Below, in pieces: positions 26,924 to 35,683 of a stretch of DNA of 43,382 nucleotides (position 1 is the first letter of the stretch; each line of letters begins with the position of its first letter). Position numbers and translations under genes: made by a program. The DNA comes from Silanimonas sp. (GTDB lineage Bacteria > Pseudomonadota > Gammaproteobacteria > Xanthomonadales > Xanthomonadaceae): assembly GCA_026005095.1 (NCBI GenBank), contig BPKK01000018.1:1-43382 (forward strand). The letters are read 5' to 3'. Below the pieces are notes generated by a model. The model made no database searches and had not been told where the DNA came from. It saw nothing but the letters and a program-made list of their open reading frames with translations.

Positions 26924-28024
26924 ATGTCCCGATCGATCGCCGCCTTCCTCGCCCTGCTGGCCGGGGCTGCCGCCATGCCGGTCCTGGCTGCTCCCGCGGC
27001 CATTCCCGAACTGTCCACCCCGGCCGGCTGGTTGCCGGTAGCCTTCACCGTGGTGATGGGCCTCGCCATGCTGGCCTATGTGGTCCTGGATGGCTACGAC
27101 CTCGGCGTGGGCGTGCTGATGCGCCGCGCCGCCGATGCCGACAAGGACCGCATGGTGGCCGCCATCGGTCCTTTCTGGGACGCCAACGAGACCTGGCTGG
27201 TGCTGGGCGTGGGCGTGCTGCTGGTGGCCTTCCCGCTGGCCCACGGGGTGATCCTGCAGGCGCTCTACCTGCCGGTGGCGCTGATGCTGCTCGGCCTGAT
27301 CCTGCGCGGCGTGGCCTTCGACTTCCGGGTGAAAGCGAAGGCCGAGCACAAGGCGGCCTGGAACCGCGCTTTCTATGCCGGCTCCCTCATCGCCACCCTC
27401 GCGCAGGGCTACATGCTCGGCCTGCTCATCATGGGTTTCGAACGCAGCGCCGGGGCGATGGCCTTCGGCGTCCTGATCGCGGTCTGCCTGGTGGCGGGCT
27501 ACGCGCTGCTCGGTGCTGGCTGGCTCATCATCAAGACCGAAGGCGCGCTGCAGCAGCAGGCGGTGCGCTGGGCCCGCGGCAGCCTCTGGCTCACCGCGCT
27601 CGGCATCGCCGCCGTCTCACTGGCCACGCCGCTGCTCTCCGAGCGCATTTTCGACAAGTGGTTCTCGCTGCCCTGGGTGGTGCTGCTCTCGCCGGTGCCG
27701 CTCGCCACTGCGGTGCTGTTCTTCGTGGTCGATCGCAGCCTGCGTCGCCTGCCGCTCAGGCTGGCCGAAGGCAACGAATATGGCGTCTGGGTGCCTTTCG
27801 CCGGGGCCATCGGCATCTTCGTGCTGGCCTTCTATGGGCTTGCCTACAGCCTCTTCCCCTATCTCGTAATGGACCGCCTCACGGTGTGGGAGGCAGCCGC
27901 CGCGCCTGAGTCGCTGATGATCATCTTCGTCGGTGCCTGCGTGGTGCTGCCGGTGATCATCGGCTACACCGCCTTCGCCTACCGGGTGTTCCGCGGCAAG
28001 GCCCAGCCCCTCGACTACACTTGA
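26924..28024 (+). CDS. cydB: Cytochrome bd-type ubiquinol oxidase subunit II, with N-terminal signal-like extension
   Basis: The partner subunit of CydA, 366 residues with eight or more membrane helices. Family features are YVVLDGYDLGVGVLMRR, FWDANETWLVLGVGVLLVAFP, LRGVAFDFRVKAK and WNRAFYAGSLIATLAQGYMLG. A strong ribosome-binding site (GAAGGAGAG, 26911-26919) supports the ATG at 26924. The first about 40 residues (AAFLALLAGAAAMPVLAAP, then AIPELSTPAGW) look like a cleavable signal peptide placed in front of the usual first helix, which is unusual for CydB and adds about 30 residues. The gene is 11 nt after cydA. Confidence 0.93.
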   Translation: MSRSIAAFLALLAGAAAMPVLAAPAAIPELSTPAGWLPVAFTVVMGLAMLAYVVLDGYDLGVGVLMRRAADADKDRMVAAIGPFWDANETWLVLGVGVLLVAFPLAHGVILQALYLPVALMLLGLILRGVAFDFRVKAKAEHKAAWNRAFYAGSLIATLAQGYMLGLLIMGFERSAGAMAFGVLIAVCLVAGYALLGAGWLIIKTEGALQQQAVRWARGSLWLTALGIAAVSLATPLLSERIFDKWFSLPWVVLLSPVPLATAVLFFVVDRSLRRLPLRLAEGNEYGVWVPFAGAIGIFVLAFYGLAYSLFPYLVMDRLTVWEAAAAPESLMIIFVGACVVLPVIIGYTAFAYRVFRGKAQPLDYT

Positions 28025-28050
28025 ATTCTTCCGTTTCTGGAGTCTTCCGC

Positions 28051-28639
28051 ATGCGCCAGCCCTCGGCCCCGCCTTGCCACCGTCCTCGCCACCGCCATCG
28101 CCCTGTCACTGGCCGCCTGCTCCGGCAACCTCGGGTCCGGAGGCGATGCCGCGCACGAGGAGGCCCATGCCGCGGCAGCCGCATCGGCGCCGGAGCAGGC
28201 GGCCCATGCCCACGCCGAGGCCCACGCCAGCGCTCATGTCGGGCTGATGGCGCACCAGCCCTGGAGCCGCCCGCTGGCCCCCGGCGCCACGGTGGCCGCC
28301 GGCTACATGCACCTCATGAACCACACCACGCAGCCTGAGACCCTGGTGGGAGCACGGGCCGAGGGCGTGGAGCGGATCGAGATCCACGACATGGTCGAGG
28401 TGGACGGCGTGATGCAGATGCGCCCGGTGGAGGGCGGCGTGCCGCTGGCCGTGGACGGCATGGCGACCTTCCAGCCCGGCGGCAGGCACCTGATGTTCTT
28501 CGGGGTCTCGCGCTCCTGGGCCGAGGGCGAGACGGTGCCGGTGACGCTCATCTTCGAAAGCGGCACCGAGGCGGTGGTCGAGTTCCGCATCGGTACCCCG
28601 GCGGAGGCCGAGGGGAGCGACGAGCACGCCCACCACTGA
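28051..28639 (+). CDS. PCuAC-type copper chaperone, signal-peptide frameshift
   Basis: A periplasmic Cu(I) chaperone of the PCuAC/DUF461 fold, known to help metallate respiratory oxidases. The domain shows GYMHLMNHT, then IEIHDMVEVDGVMQMRPV, the conserved H-x-M / M-x-M copper site. Before it lies a His-rich stretch (HEEAHAAAAAS, then HAHAEAHASAH), and the C-terminus is DEHAHH, both possible extra metal ligands. A GGAG 8 nt before ATG 28051 marks the natural start, but that frame is lost within six codons. Removing one C from the run at 28067-28070 restores MRQPSARLATVL, then ATAIALSLAACSG, a complete lipoprotein signal (589 nt = 196 codons + 1). As written, only an internal ATG (28247) gives the folded domain. 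Confidence 0.85.
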
Positions 28640-28695
28640 GGGGCTTCTTGCGCCCGGCGCTGGCGCGTGACTGGAAGATGACCGTTTTGCGGTGG

Positions 28696-28724
28696 CTGCC
28701 ATGAAGCTGTAACGGCAGCGCCAC
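28696..28724 (+). promoter_or_regulatory. Pho-box-like array upstream of the TonB-dependent receptor
   Basis: Three 7-mers, CTGCCAT (28696), CTGTAAC (28707) and GCGCCAC (28718), follow one another at exact 11-bp spacing, the geometry of PhoB binding (CTGTCAT with 4-bp linkers). The two central units match the pstS Pho box of this window at 14 of 18 positions. The array ends 34 nt before the receptor ATG. Control by PhoB is inferred. Confidence 0.55.
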
Positions 28725-28758
28725 AGACTCTCGCGGATTCCCGACCCGGACCTCCGCG

Positions 28759-31743
28759 ATGAAGCGCTCCACTGCCCTTGCTCTTTCCTCGATCGCCGTA
28801 GCCGTCAAGCTGGCCCTTGCGCCGGTACAGGCACAGTCCCCGGCCACCGGCGCGGTGGTGCAGGCGCAGCCTCGGGGCGCCGCCCAGATCTGGGTGTATG
28901 CCTACCGTGCCGGCCAGCCCGCGGCCGGTGTCGAGGTGAAGCTCGGCGCCCGTGTGCTCGGCGTCACCTCCGCCCAGGGCGTGGTGGGCGGCGCCGTCAC
29001 CACCGGGGCGCAGACCTTGGAGGTGCGTGACGGCCAGCGCGTGGTGCCGATCGAGCTCGATCTCGCCGAGGGCGAGCAGGTGCAGATCGCCCTGCAGTTC
29101 GTGCCTGGCCGCGCCCCGGCCTACACCCTGAAGAGCTCGGTCTCCGGCACCCGGACCGTCGATCTTGCCGCCGAGGAGGCGCGCGCCGCCGCTGCCGCCC
29201 AGGCCGCCGCCGAGGCCGAGCGCGGCGCCACCACGTTGGATGCGGTGGAGGTGGGCGCGGAAGCCTTCCGCACCGATGATCAGGCCGCCTACGTCGACCT
29301 CAAGCGCATGTCGGTGTCGGTGGACGACACGCTCTCCATCGAGCAGATCAGCCGCGCCGGCGACAGCGATGCGGCCGTGGCCCTGCGCCGCGTCACCGGC
29401 CTCACCCTGGTGAACAGCCGCTTCATTTATGTGCGCGGCCTGGGCGAGCGCTATTCCTCGGTGCTGCTCAACGGCGCCCAGATCCCCTCGCCGGACCCGA
29501 CCCGCCGCGTCGTTCCGCTCGATCTCTTCCCCACCGAGGTGCTGGAAGGCGTAGTGGTGCAGAAGAGCTATACCCCCGACATGCCGGGCGAGTTCGGTGG
29601 TGGCACCATCCAGCTGCGTACCCGCAGTGTACCTCTCGAGCCCTTCTTCAAGGCTTCGGTGAGCGTGGGGGGCACGCAGGGGACGACCTTCAGCGAAGGA
29701 CTCCGTGACCGCGGTGGAAAGCGCGACTGGACTGGCCGCGACCGTAGCGCCCGGAATCCTGATCCGGTCCTCGATGGTTTGCGTCGTTCAGGCGGGTACT
29801 TCCTGCCGCAGACCTTGGCCAATCCCAATGGATTCACTCCGGCCGAGATCGAGCAGATCGGCGAGCGGGTGGCGGCCAGCAGCAACTACGAGCCGCGCCG
29901 TGCCGACATCGGTCCAGACTGGGGAATCGCGCTCTCGGGTGGGCAGCGCTTCGATCTTTCGGACGGTGTCCGGCTCGGACTGCTCGGTGCCTTCCGCTGG
30001 TCGCAGAGCTGGGACAGCCGCGAGGAGGTGCGCCGCTACCTGCAGGCCAGCTCGCAGGGCCTGCAGATCCGTGATGAAACCGAACTGTTCGGCACTACCC
30101 GCGAAATCGATGTTTCCGGGTTCAGTGTGCTCGGCCTGGAACTGGGCGCCGATCATCGTCTGACGCTAACTTCGATGCTGGTTCGCCAGACCGAAAACGA
30201 AGCCCGTGAGCAGACCGGTGAGATCGATGCCCAGGCCCTGCAGCGCTATCGCTTGGAGTGGGTCGAGAACTCGCTGCTCAGTCACCAGCTCTCCGGCATC
30301 CATCGTTTCGCCTGGTTCAGCGAGATGGCTGATTTCGAGTGGCAATATACCGATGCGGCCGCGCGCCGCTACGCGCCGAACACCCGAGAGTATCGCTTCA
30401 ACTTCGAGGGCTCAGGAGAGCGGCGGCTGTCGCAGTTTGGCGAGAGCAATGAACAGAGCTGGGCCAATCTCGATGACGATTCCCGCTCTCTCGACCTGCG
30501 ACTCAAGGCCCCCTTCGCGTTTTCAGATGGTGCTGTCTTCGGCACGCTCAGTCTGAATGCCGGGCGTACCTTGCGCGAGCGTGACAGTTATATCCGACGC
30601 TACTCCTTCGGCTTTAACTTCACCAACCCGGCCGAGCGCAATGCCGTGCTCGGCCTGCCCACTCTCGACCAGATCCTGGTTCCAGCCAATATCCGGCCGG
30701 ACGGGCTTTCCCTGCGTGAGGTTACGGCGGCTACCGACAACTACGTGGCCGAGCAGCGCCTCGACTACGCGGGCCTCGGCGTGGACGTGACCTTCGACGA
30801 CCGCTTCCGGCTCAACGCCGGCGCCCGCCGTGAGTCGAACCTGCAGTCGGTGAGCACCTTCTCGGTGCTTCAGGCCGGCCAGCAGATCGACAGCCGGCTC
30901 GATGAGGCCAGCTGGCTACCGAGCTTTGGCGCCACCTGGATGATCAACGACGAGCAGCAGCTGCGCTTTGGCTGGAGCCGCACGCTCTCGCGCCCGGATT
31001 TCCGCGAGCTCTCGCCCGCGCCCTTCCTCGATCCGATCCTCGACATCCTCACCTTCGGTAACCCGGACCTGCAGACGGCCCGCATCACCAATCTCGACCT
31101 GCGCTGGGAGTACTACTTCTCGGCCGACGAGAGCCTCTCGGTGGCTCTGTTCCGCAAGACCTTCGACAAACCGATCGAGAAGCTGCTGCTGCCGGCCACC
31201 GGCTCGCTGCTGCAGACCCTGGCCAATGCCGAGTCGGCCACCAATCAAGGTCTCGAGATCGACTACTTCCAGCGCATGGGCTGGGCCGATGGCTGGTTCG
31301 GCGACGTGGACATGTCGAACTGGTTCATTGCCGCCAACTACTCCTGGATCGACTCCGAGATCCGCCTCGATCCGGCCCGCGCCGGTGTCAGCACCAGCCT
31401 GAACCGCCCGCTGGAAGGCCAGTCGCCCTACGTGGTCAACCTGCAGCTCGGCTACAGCAGCCCGACCGGCACCCACGAGACCGCGCTCAGCTTCAACATC
31501 AGCGGCAAGCGCATCGTCCAGGTGGGCATCGATACCCAGCCCGATGTCTACGAGCAGCCAGCGCCGTCGCTGGACTTCAACTGGAAGTGGCAGTTCGCCC
31601 CCGAGTGGTCGACCCGCCTGCGCCTGCGAAATCTGATCGACCCCGCGGTGGAGTACCGCCAGGGCGACATCAACATCCGCGAGTTCAAGCGCGGCCGGGA
31701 GATCAACCTCTCGCTCGAATGGTCGCCCAAGCGGGGCGGCTGA
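28759..31743 (+). CDS. TonB-dependent outer-membrane receptor with N-terminal carrier-like domain
   Basis: A 994-residue outer-membrane active transporter energised by TonB. The signal peptide is about 1-25 (LALAPVQA). It is followed by a beta-sandwich like the carboxypeptidase-regulatory domain (about 38-130, AGQPAAGVEVKLGARVLGVTSAQG), an Ala/Glu-rich linker, then LDAVEVGAEAF leading into the plug (about 175-290: SDAAVALRRVTGLTLVNSR, IYVRGLGERYSSVLLNG, PGEFGGGTIQLRTRSVP) and a 22-strand barrel ending in an aromatic-rich strand (INLSLEWSPKRGG). The substrate is unknown. The Pho-box-like array suggests phosphate or a phosphorylated compound. The segment about 29.7-30.7 kb is visibly less GC-rich than the rest of the gene, perhaps a recombined loop region. 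A strong terminator follows. Confidence 0.92.
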   Translation: MKRSTALALSSIAVAVKLALAPVQAQSPATGAVVQAQPRGAAQIWVYAYRAGQPAAGVEVKLGARVLGVTSAQGVVGGAVTTGAQTLEVRDGQRVVPIELDLAEGEQVQIALQFVPGRAPAYTLKSSVSGTRTVDLAAEEARAAAAAQAAAEAERGATTLDAVEVGAEAFRTDDQAAYVDLKRMSVSVDDTLSIEQISRAGDSDAAVALRRVTGLTLVNSRFIYVRGLGERYSSVLLNGAQIPSPDPTRRVVPLDLFPTEVLEGVVVQKSYTPDMPGEFGGGTIQLRTRSVPLEPFFKASVSVGGTQGTTFSEGLRDRGGKRDWTGRDRSARNPDPVLDGLRRSGGYFLPQTLANPNGFTPAEIEQIGERVAASSNYEPRRADIGPDWGIALSGGQRFDLSDGVRLGLLGAFRWSQSWDSREEVRRYLQASSQGLQIRDETELFGTTREIDVSGFSVLGLELGADHRLTLTSMLVRQTENEAREQTGEIDAQALQRYRLEWVENSLLSHQLSGIHRFAWFSEMADFEWQYTDAAARRYAPNTREYRFNFEGSGERRLSQFGESNEQSWANLDDDSRSLDLRLKAPFAFSDGAVFGTLSLNAGRTLRERDSYIRRYSFGFNFTNPAERNAVLGLPTLDQILVPANIRPDGLSLREVTAATDNYVAEQRLDYAGLGVDVTFDDRFRLNAGARRESNLQSVSTFSVLQAGQQIDSRLDEASWLPSFGATWMINDEQQLRFGWSRTLSRPDFRELSPAPFLDPILDILTFGNPDLQTARITNLDLRWEYYFSADESLSVALFRKTFDKPIEKLLLPATGSLLQTLANAESATNQGLEIDYFQRMGWADGWFGDVDMSNWFIAANYSWIDSEIRLDPARAGVSTSLNRPLEGQSPYVVNLQLGYSSPTGTHETALSFNISGKRIVQVGIDTQPDVYEQPAPSLDFNWKWQFAPEWSTRLRLRNLIDPAVEYRQGDINIREFKRGREINLSLEWSPKRGG

Positions 31744-31799
31744 TCCGTCCTCTCCAACGGATCGGTGGCGGAGCCGGTGGGCCGGCAACGCCAAACGGG

Positions 31800-31831
31800 A
31801 AGGCCGGCACGTTCGGGTGCCGGCCTTTTCC
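31800..31831 (+). terminator. Intrinsic terminator after the TonB-dependent receptor
   Basis: An 11-bp perfect stem (AAGGCCGGCAC at 31800-31810 with its complement at 31817-31827) encloses a 6-nt loop and is followed by TT and a pyrimidine-rich stretch, 56 nt after the stop codon. Confidence 0.85.
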
Positions 31832-31932
31832 TTGAGGGCCTGCTGAACAGGGGAAGGGCCGATGGGCCGCGCGCGGGTGCGTCAGGGGTGGGAAAGCGAT
31901 CCCGTGCAATGCCGGGCCGGGGCCAGAAATGG

Positions 31933-31957
31933 CGAAGGCCGCATCACGCGGCCTTCG
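31933..31957 (-). terminator. Hairpin downstream of tRNA-Leu, probable terminator
   Basis: CGAAGGCCGC and GCGGCCTTCG form a perfect 10-bp stem with a 5-nt loop, beginning 1 nt after the tRNA CCA end on the minus strand. The following T content is modest (CCATTTCT). The same stem core occurs in the secF terminator. Confidence 0.65.
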
Positions 31958-31958
31958 T

Positions 31959-32043
<85 letters not shown>

Positions 32044-32079
32044 AGGTGCTCCCGCGGCAATCGCGCTGGAAGGCCGCGA

Positions 32080-32108
32080 AGATTACGGATCGCCCGCCGC
32101 AATGTCAA
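32080..32108 (-). promoter_or_regulatory. Promoter of tRNA-Leu
   Basis: On the minus strand a perfect -35 TTGACA (32108-32103) is followed by a 17-nt spacer and TAATCT (32085-32080). Predicted transcription starts about 30 nt before the mature tRNA. It lies back to back with the rnr start region. Confidence 0.75.
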
Positions 32109-32128
32109 CGCCCCGGGGCGGCGCAGGG

Positions 32129-32134
32129 TATGCT
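32129..32134 (+). promoter_or_regulatory. -10-like TATGCT directly before rnr
   Basis: TATGCT ends six bases before the rnr ATG at 32141, so transcription seven bases downstream would begin on the start codon. No ribosome-binding site lies in between. No clear -35 was found. Confidence 0.35.
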
Positions 32135-32140
32135 GCGCGG

Positions 32141-34616
32141 ATGAAGAAGTCGAAAGGACCGTCGGGCCGCGGCCCGGCCCGGAAGCCCGGCGGGAAGACC
32201 GCACCCGCATCCTCCCATCTGCCGCCCTGGATGCCGCCTCCCGCCTCCGCGCCGGGAACGAAACGCCCCCGCAGCTACGATCCCTTTGGCCGCGATGCGC
32301 CAGCGCCTCAGCAGGCGGGGGCCGCGCCGCCGGCCGATCCCTTCGCCAGCCGCGAGGCCCGGCGCTACGAGCACCCCATCGTCAGCCGCGAGGCCATCCT
32401 CGCCCATCTGCGCACCGCTCCCTGGGCCGATGACGGCGGAAGACCTGGCCGCGGCCTTCGGGTTGTCCGCCCCCGACCGTTTCGAGGCGCTCTCCAAGCG
32501 GCTGGCGGCGATGGTGCGCGATGGCCAGTTGCTCCTGAACCGGCGCGGCGGCTTTGCTCCGGCCGAGCAGCTCGACCTGATCCCGGGGCGGGTGGTGGCC
32601 AATCCCGATGGCTTTGGCTTCCTCAAGCCCGAGGACGGCAGCGACGATCTGTTCCTGCCGCCGAACGAACTGCGCAAGGCCATGCACGGGGACCGCGTGC
32701 TCGGCAGCGTCACTGGCGTCGATCGCCGCGGGCGGCGCGAGGGCGTGATCGTCGAGGTGCTGGAGCGCCGCCTCACCCGGGTGATGGGCCGTTTCGAGGA
32801 GCGCGCCGGCATCGGCTACGTGGTGCCGGACGACCGCCGCATCCTCTCCGAGGTGCTGATTCCGCCGCTCGCCCGCCATGGGGCGAAGGAGGGGCAGCGG
32901 GTGGTGGCCGAGATCACCGCGCCGCCGGAGCCGGGGCGGCCGCCCTTCGGCCGCATCCTGGTGGTGCTGGGCGACCGTCTCACTGCCTCGCGGGTGGTGG
33001 AGGCCGCCATCCACACCCATGACCTGCCGCACGAGTTCCCGCCCGAGGTGCTGCAGGAGGCCGAGGCCGTGCCGCTCGAGGTGCCGGCCGAGGCGGCGCT
33101 GGCGCGCACCGACCTGCGCGCGCTGCCGCTCGTCACCATCGACGGCGAGGATGCCAAGGATTTCGATGACGCGGTGTGGTGCGAGGCCGATGCCCGCGGC
33201 TTCCGGCTGATCGTCGCCATCGCCGACGTCTCGGCCTACGTGCGCCCGGGCACGGCGCTCGATGCCGAGGCGGTGCGGCGCGGCACTTCGGTGTACTTCC
33301 CGGGCTACGTGGTGCCGATGCTGCCGGAAACGCTCAGTAACGGCATCTGCTCGCTCAATCCGAAGGTCGACCGGCTGTGCTTCGTCTGCGACATGCGCAT
33401 CGACTTCGAGGGCCGGGTGACGCGCTCGCGCTTCTATGAGGCAGTGATGCGCTCGCATGCCAGGCTCACCTACACCACCGTGGGCAAGGCCATCGACGGC
33501 GATGCCGAGGCAATCGCGCAGCTGGGGGAACTCCGGCCCCGGATCGAGGCCCTGCACCAGCTCTACCGGGTGCTGGCCAAGGCCCGCCGCGAGCGCGGTG
33601 CGATCGAGTTCGAGTCCGGCGAGGTGCGCTTCGTCCTCGACGCCAGGGGCGAAGTGATCCAGGCCGGCATGCTGGAGCGCAACGACGCCCACAAGCTGAT
33701 CGAGGAATGCATGATCGCGGCCAATGTCGAGGCCGCGAAGTTCGTCATCCGCAAGAAGATCCCGGCGCCGTTCCGCATCCACGACCGCCCGCCGGAGCGC
33801 AAGTACACCGAGCTGCTCGAGTTCCTCGCCGAGTTCGGCCTGCGTCTGCCGCCCTGGGAGAAGGTGCAGCCGAAGGACTTCACCGCCCTGCTGCGCAAGG
33901 TGCGAAAACGCCCCGATGCCGCCCTGCTGGAGATGGTGCTGCTGCGCTCGCAGAGCCTCGCGCAGTACTCGATCGACAACATCGGCCACTTCGGCCTGGC
34001 CCTGGAGAGCTACGGGCACTTCACCTCGCCGATTCGCCGCTACCCCGACCTGCTGCTGCACCGTGCCATCAAGCATGTCCTCGGCGGCGGCACGGCGGGC
34101 GATTTCGCCTACACGGCAAAGGAGATGGGGGCGCTCTGCCTGGCCTGCTCGGAGAAGGAGCGCCGCGCCGACGAGGCCGAGCGTGAGGTGGATGAACGCT
34201 ACCGCAGTGCCTGGATGGAGCAGCACGTCGGCAGCGATTTCGACGGCGTGGTGAGCGGCGTGACCAGCTTCGGGCTGTTCGTGGAACTCACCGAGAGCAA
34301 GGTGAACGGGCTCGTCCACGTGACCATGCTGCCGCACGACTACTACCACTTCGACGCCACCCGGAAGACGCTCTCCGGCGAGCGCCGCGGTCTTGCCTGG
34401 TCGCTCGGCGACACGGTGCGGGTGAAGGTGCTCAGAGCCTCGGTGGAGGACCGCCGCATCGACTTCAAGCTGGTGCTACCGGAATCGGTGGATACCCCAC
34501 GCAAGGGCGGTACCCCGGTGGCACGCCCGCATCCCAATGCCAGGGCGCCGCGCGGTGGCGGCATCCCGGCTCCGTCCCGCAAGGGTGGTAAGGGCGCAGC
34601 GAAGCGCCGTCGCTGA
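32141..34616 (+). pseudogene. rnr: Ribonuclease R, single-base frameshift near the N-terminus
   Basis: A processive 3'-5' exoribonuclease that degrades structured RNA. Frame one from ATG 32141 gives a basic tail (MKKSKGPSGRG), then the family segment DPFASREARRYEHPIVSRE and AILAHLRTAPW. The protein continues in the next frame from about 32430 (MTAEDLAAAFGLS) through the cold-shock domains, the RNB catalytic block DGEDAKDFDDAVWCEA, SPIRRYPDLLLHRAI, the S1 domain (FDGVVSGVTSFGLFVEL) and a basic C-terminus (GGKGAAKRRR). One extra base between 32417 and 32429 explains the break (2476 nt = 825 codons + 1). The catalytic core is intact. If the indel is real, translation from ATG 32430 would give an enzyme lacking the N-terminal helix-turn-helix part. 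rlmB follows 22 nt later. Confidence 0.92.
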
Positions 34617-34638
34617 CGGACACGACACAGACCGCATC

Positions 34639-35385
34639 ATGAGCAAGACCAGTTGGATCGTCGGCATCAATGCCGTGGCCTCCGCCCTTGAGCACGACCT
34701 CGCCCATGTGCGCGAGCTGCTGCTGGAGAGCGGGGCGAAGAACCCCAGGCTCGCCGCGATCGAGAGTGAGGCCCGGGACTACGGCATCCCGGTGCGCCGG
34801 GTGAGTACGCAATCGCTGGAGGGCATCGCCGGCGGTGCCCGCCATCAGGGAGTGGCGGCCCGCTACGAGGCGGCGAAGCTGCTCGACGAGAAGGACCTGG
34901 AGGGCCTCGTCGAGGGCGCGGCAGGCAGGGCGCTCATCCTCGTGCTCGATGGTGTTCAGGACCCGCACAATCTCGGTGCCTGCCTGCGCAGTGCGGCCGC
35001 GGCGGCCGTCACCTGCGTGGTCATTCCGAAGGACAAGGCCGTGGGCGTGACCGCCACCGTGCGCAAGACGGCGGCGGGGGCGGCCGACCGCATCCCGCTG
35101 GTGCAGGTGACCAATCTCGCCCGCGCACTGCGCGAACTGAAAGCGCTTGGTGTGTGGCTGTACGGGTTTGCCGGCACGGCCGGAACCTCGTTCTACTCGC
35201 TCGACTTGCGGGGCAGTGTGGGCCTGGTGCTGGGCGGCGAAGGGGACGGCCTGCGCCGGCTCACCGCCGAGACCTGCGACCAACTGGTCCGCATCCCGAT
35301 GCCGGGCGATATGGAAAGCCTCAATGTTTCCGTGGCCACCGGCGTGGCCCTGTTCGAGGCGGTGCGCCAGCGGGGGGCCGCATGA
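34639..35385 (+). CDS. rlmB: 23S rRNA (guanosine-2251-2'-O)-methyltransferase RlmB
   Basis: A 248-residue SPOUT methyltransferase forming Gm2251 in the peptidyl-transferase P-loop of 23S rRNA. The N-terminal substrate-binding part begins WIVGINAVASALE. The C-terminal knot has LVLDGVQDPHNLGACLRSAAAA, VRKTAAGAADRIPLVQV, LVLGGEGDGLRRLT and IPMPGDMESLNVSVATGVALFE. The start at 34639 (MSKTSW) matches the family, and the frame upstream overlaps rnr. The rnr-rlmB order is common in gammaproteobacteria. It overlaps the small membrane protein gene by ATGA. Confidence 0.97.
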   Translation: MSKTSWIVGINAVASALEHDLAHVRELLLESGAKNPRLAAIESEARDYGIPVRRVSTQSLEGIAGGARHQGVAARYEAAKLLDEKDLEGLVEGAAGRALILVLDGVQDPHNLGACLRSAAAAAVTCVVIPKDKAVGVTATVRKTAAGAADRIPLVQVTNLARALRELKALGVWLYGFAGTAGTSFYSLDLRGSVGLVLGGEGDGLRRLTAETCDQLVRIPMPGDMESLNVSVATGVALFEAVRQRGAA

Positions 35386-35675
35386 GTCTGCAGTGGTTCG
35401 ACTTCGTCGGCCTGGCCGGCATCGGTTTCGTGCTGCTGGCCTACTTCCTGCTGCAGGCAGGAAAGCTGCACGGCGCCTCGCTCGGCTACCAGCTCGCCAA
35501 CCTGTTCGGCGCGGTGTTCATCCTCGTCTCGATCATCGCCTCGCCAGCCGCGATCATCGATGTGCTCACTCCCACCCTGATGCAGCTGGCCTGGATCGCG
35601 ATCAGCCTCTACGGGCTGTGGCGCGGGCTGAGGGAGCGGGCGGCGAGGCTGCGGGCGCCGAAACCGCCGGGCTGA
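35382..35675 (+). CDS. Small CBU_0592-like membrane protein, 97 aa
   Basis: A short membrane protein with three hydrophobic helices (FVGLAGIGFVLLAYFLLQAG, LANLFGAVFILVSIIASP, LMQLAWIAISLYGLWRGL) and a basic C-terminal tail. The pattern resembles the CBU_0592-type domain of unknown function found in many proteobacteria. Its ATG overlaps the rlmB stop, so it is co-translated with rlmB, but no functional link is known. Confidence 0.82.
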   Translation: MSLQWFDFVGLAGIGFVLLAYFLLQAGKLHGASLGYQLANLFGAVFILVSIIASPAAIIDVLTPTLMQLAWIAISLYGLWRGLRERAARLRAPKPPG

Positions 35676-35683
35676 GGTAGGGC

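Noticed and set aside
25505..28024. A genuine CydA-CydB fusion protein
   Set aside because: The apparent fusion arises only because the frameshifted cydA frame lacks stops before cydB. The correct cydA C-terminus is present in the neighbouring frame with its own stop at 26912, and cydB has a strong ribosome-binding site.
28021..28338. 105-codon open frame overlapping the PCuAC gene
   Set aside because: Arg/Pro-rich out-of-frame translation. Only its first codons from 28051 belong to the real start of the frameshifted chaperone gene.
32382..34349. 655-codon open frame opposite rnr
   Set aside because: His/Gly-rich shadow of the RNase R coding sequence; no start signal or domain.
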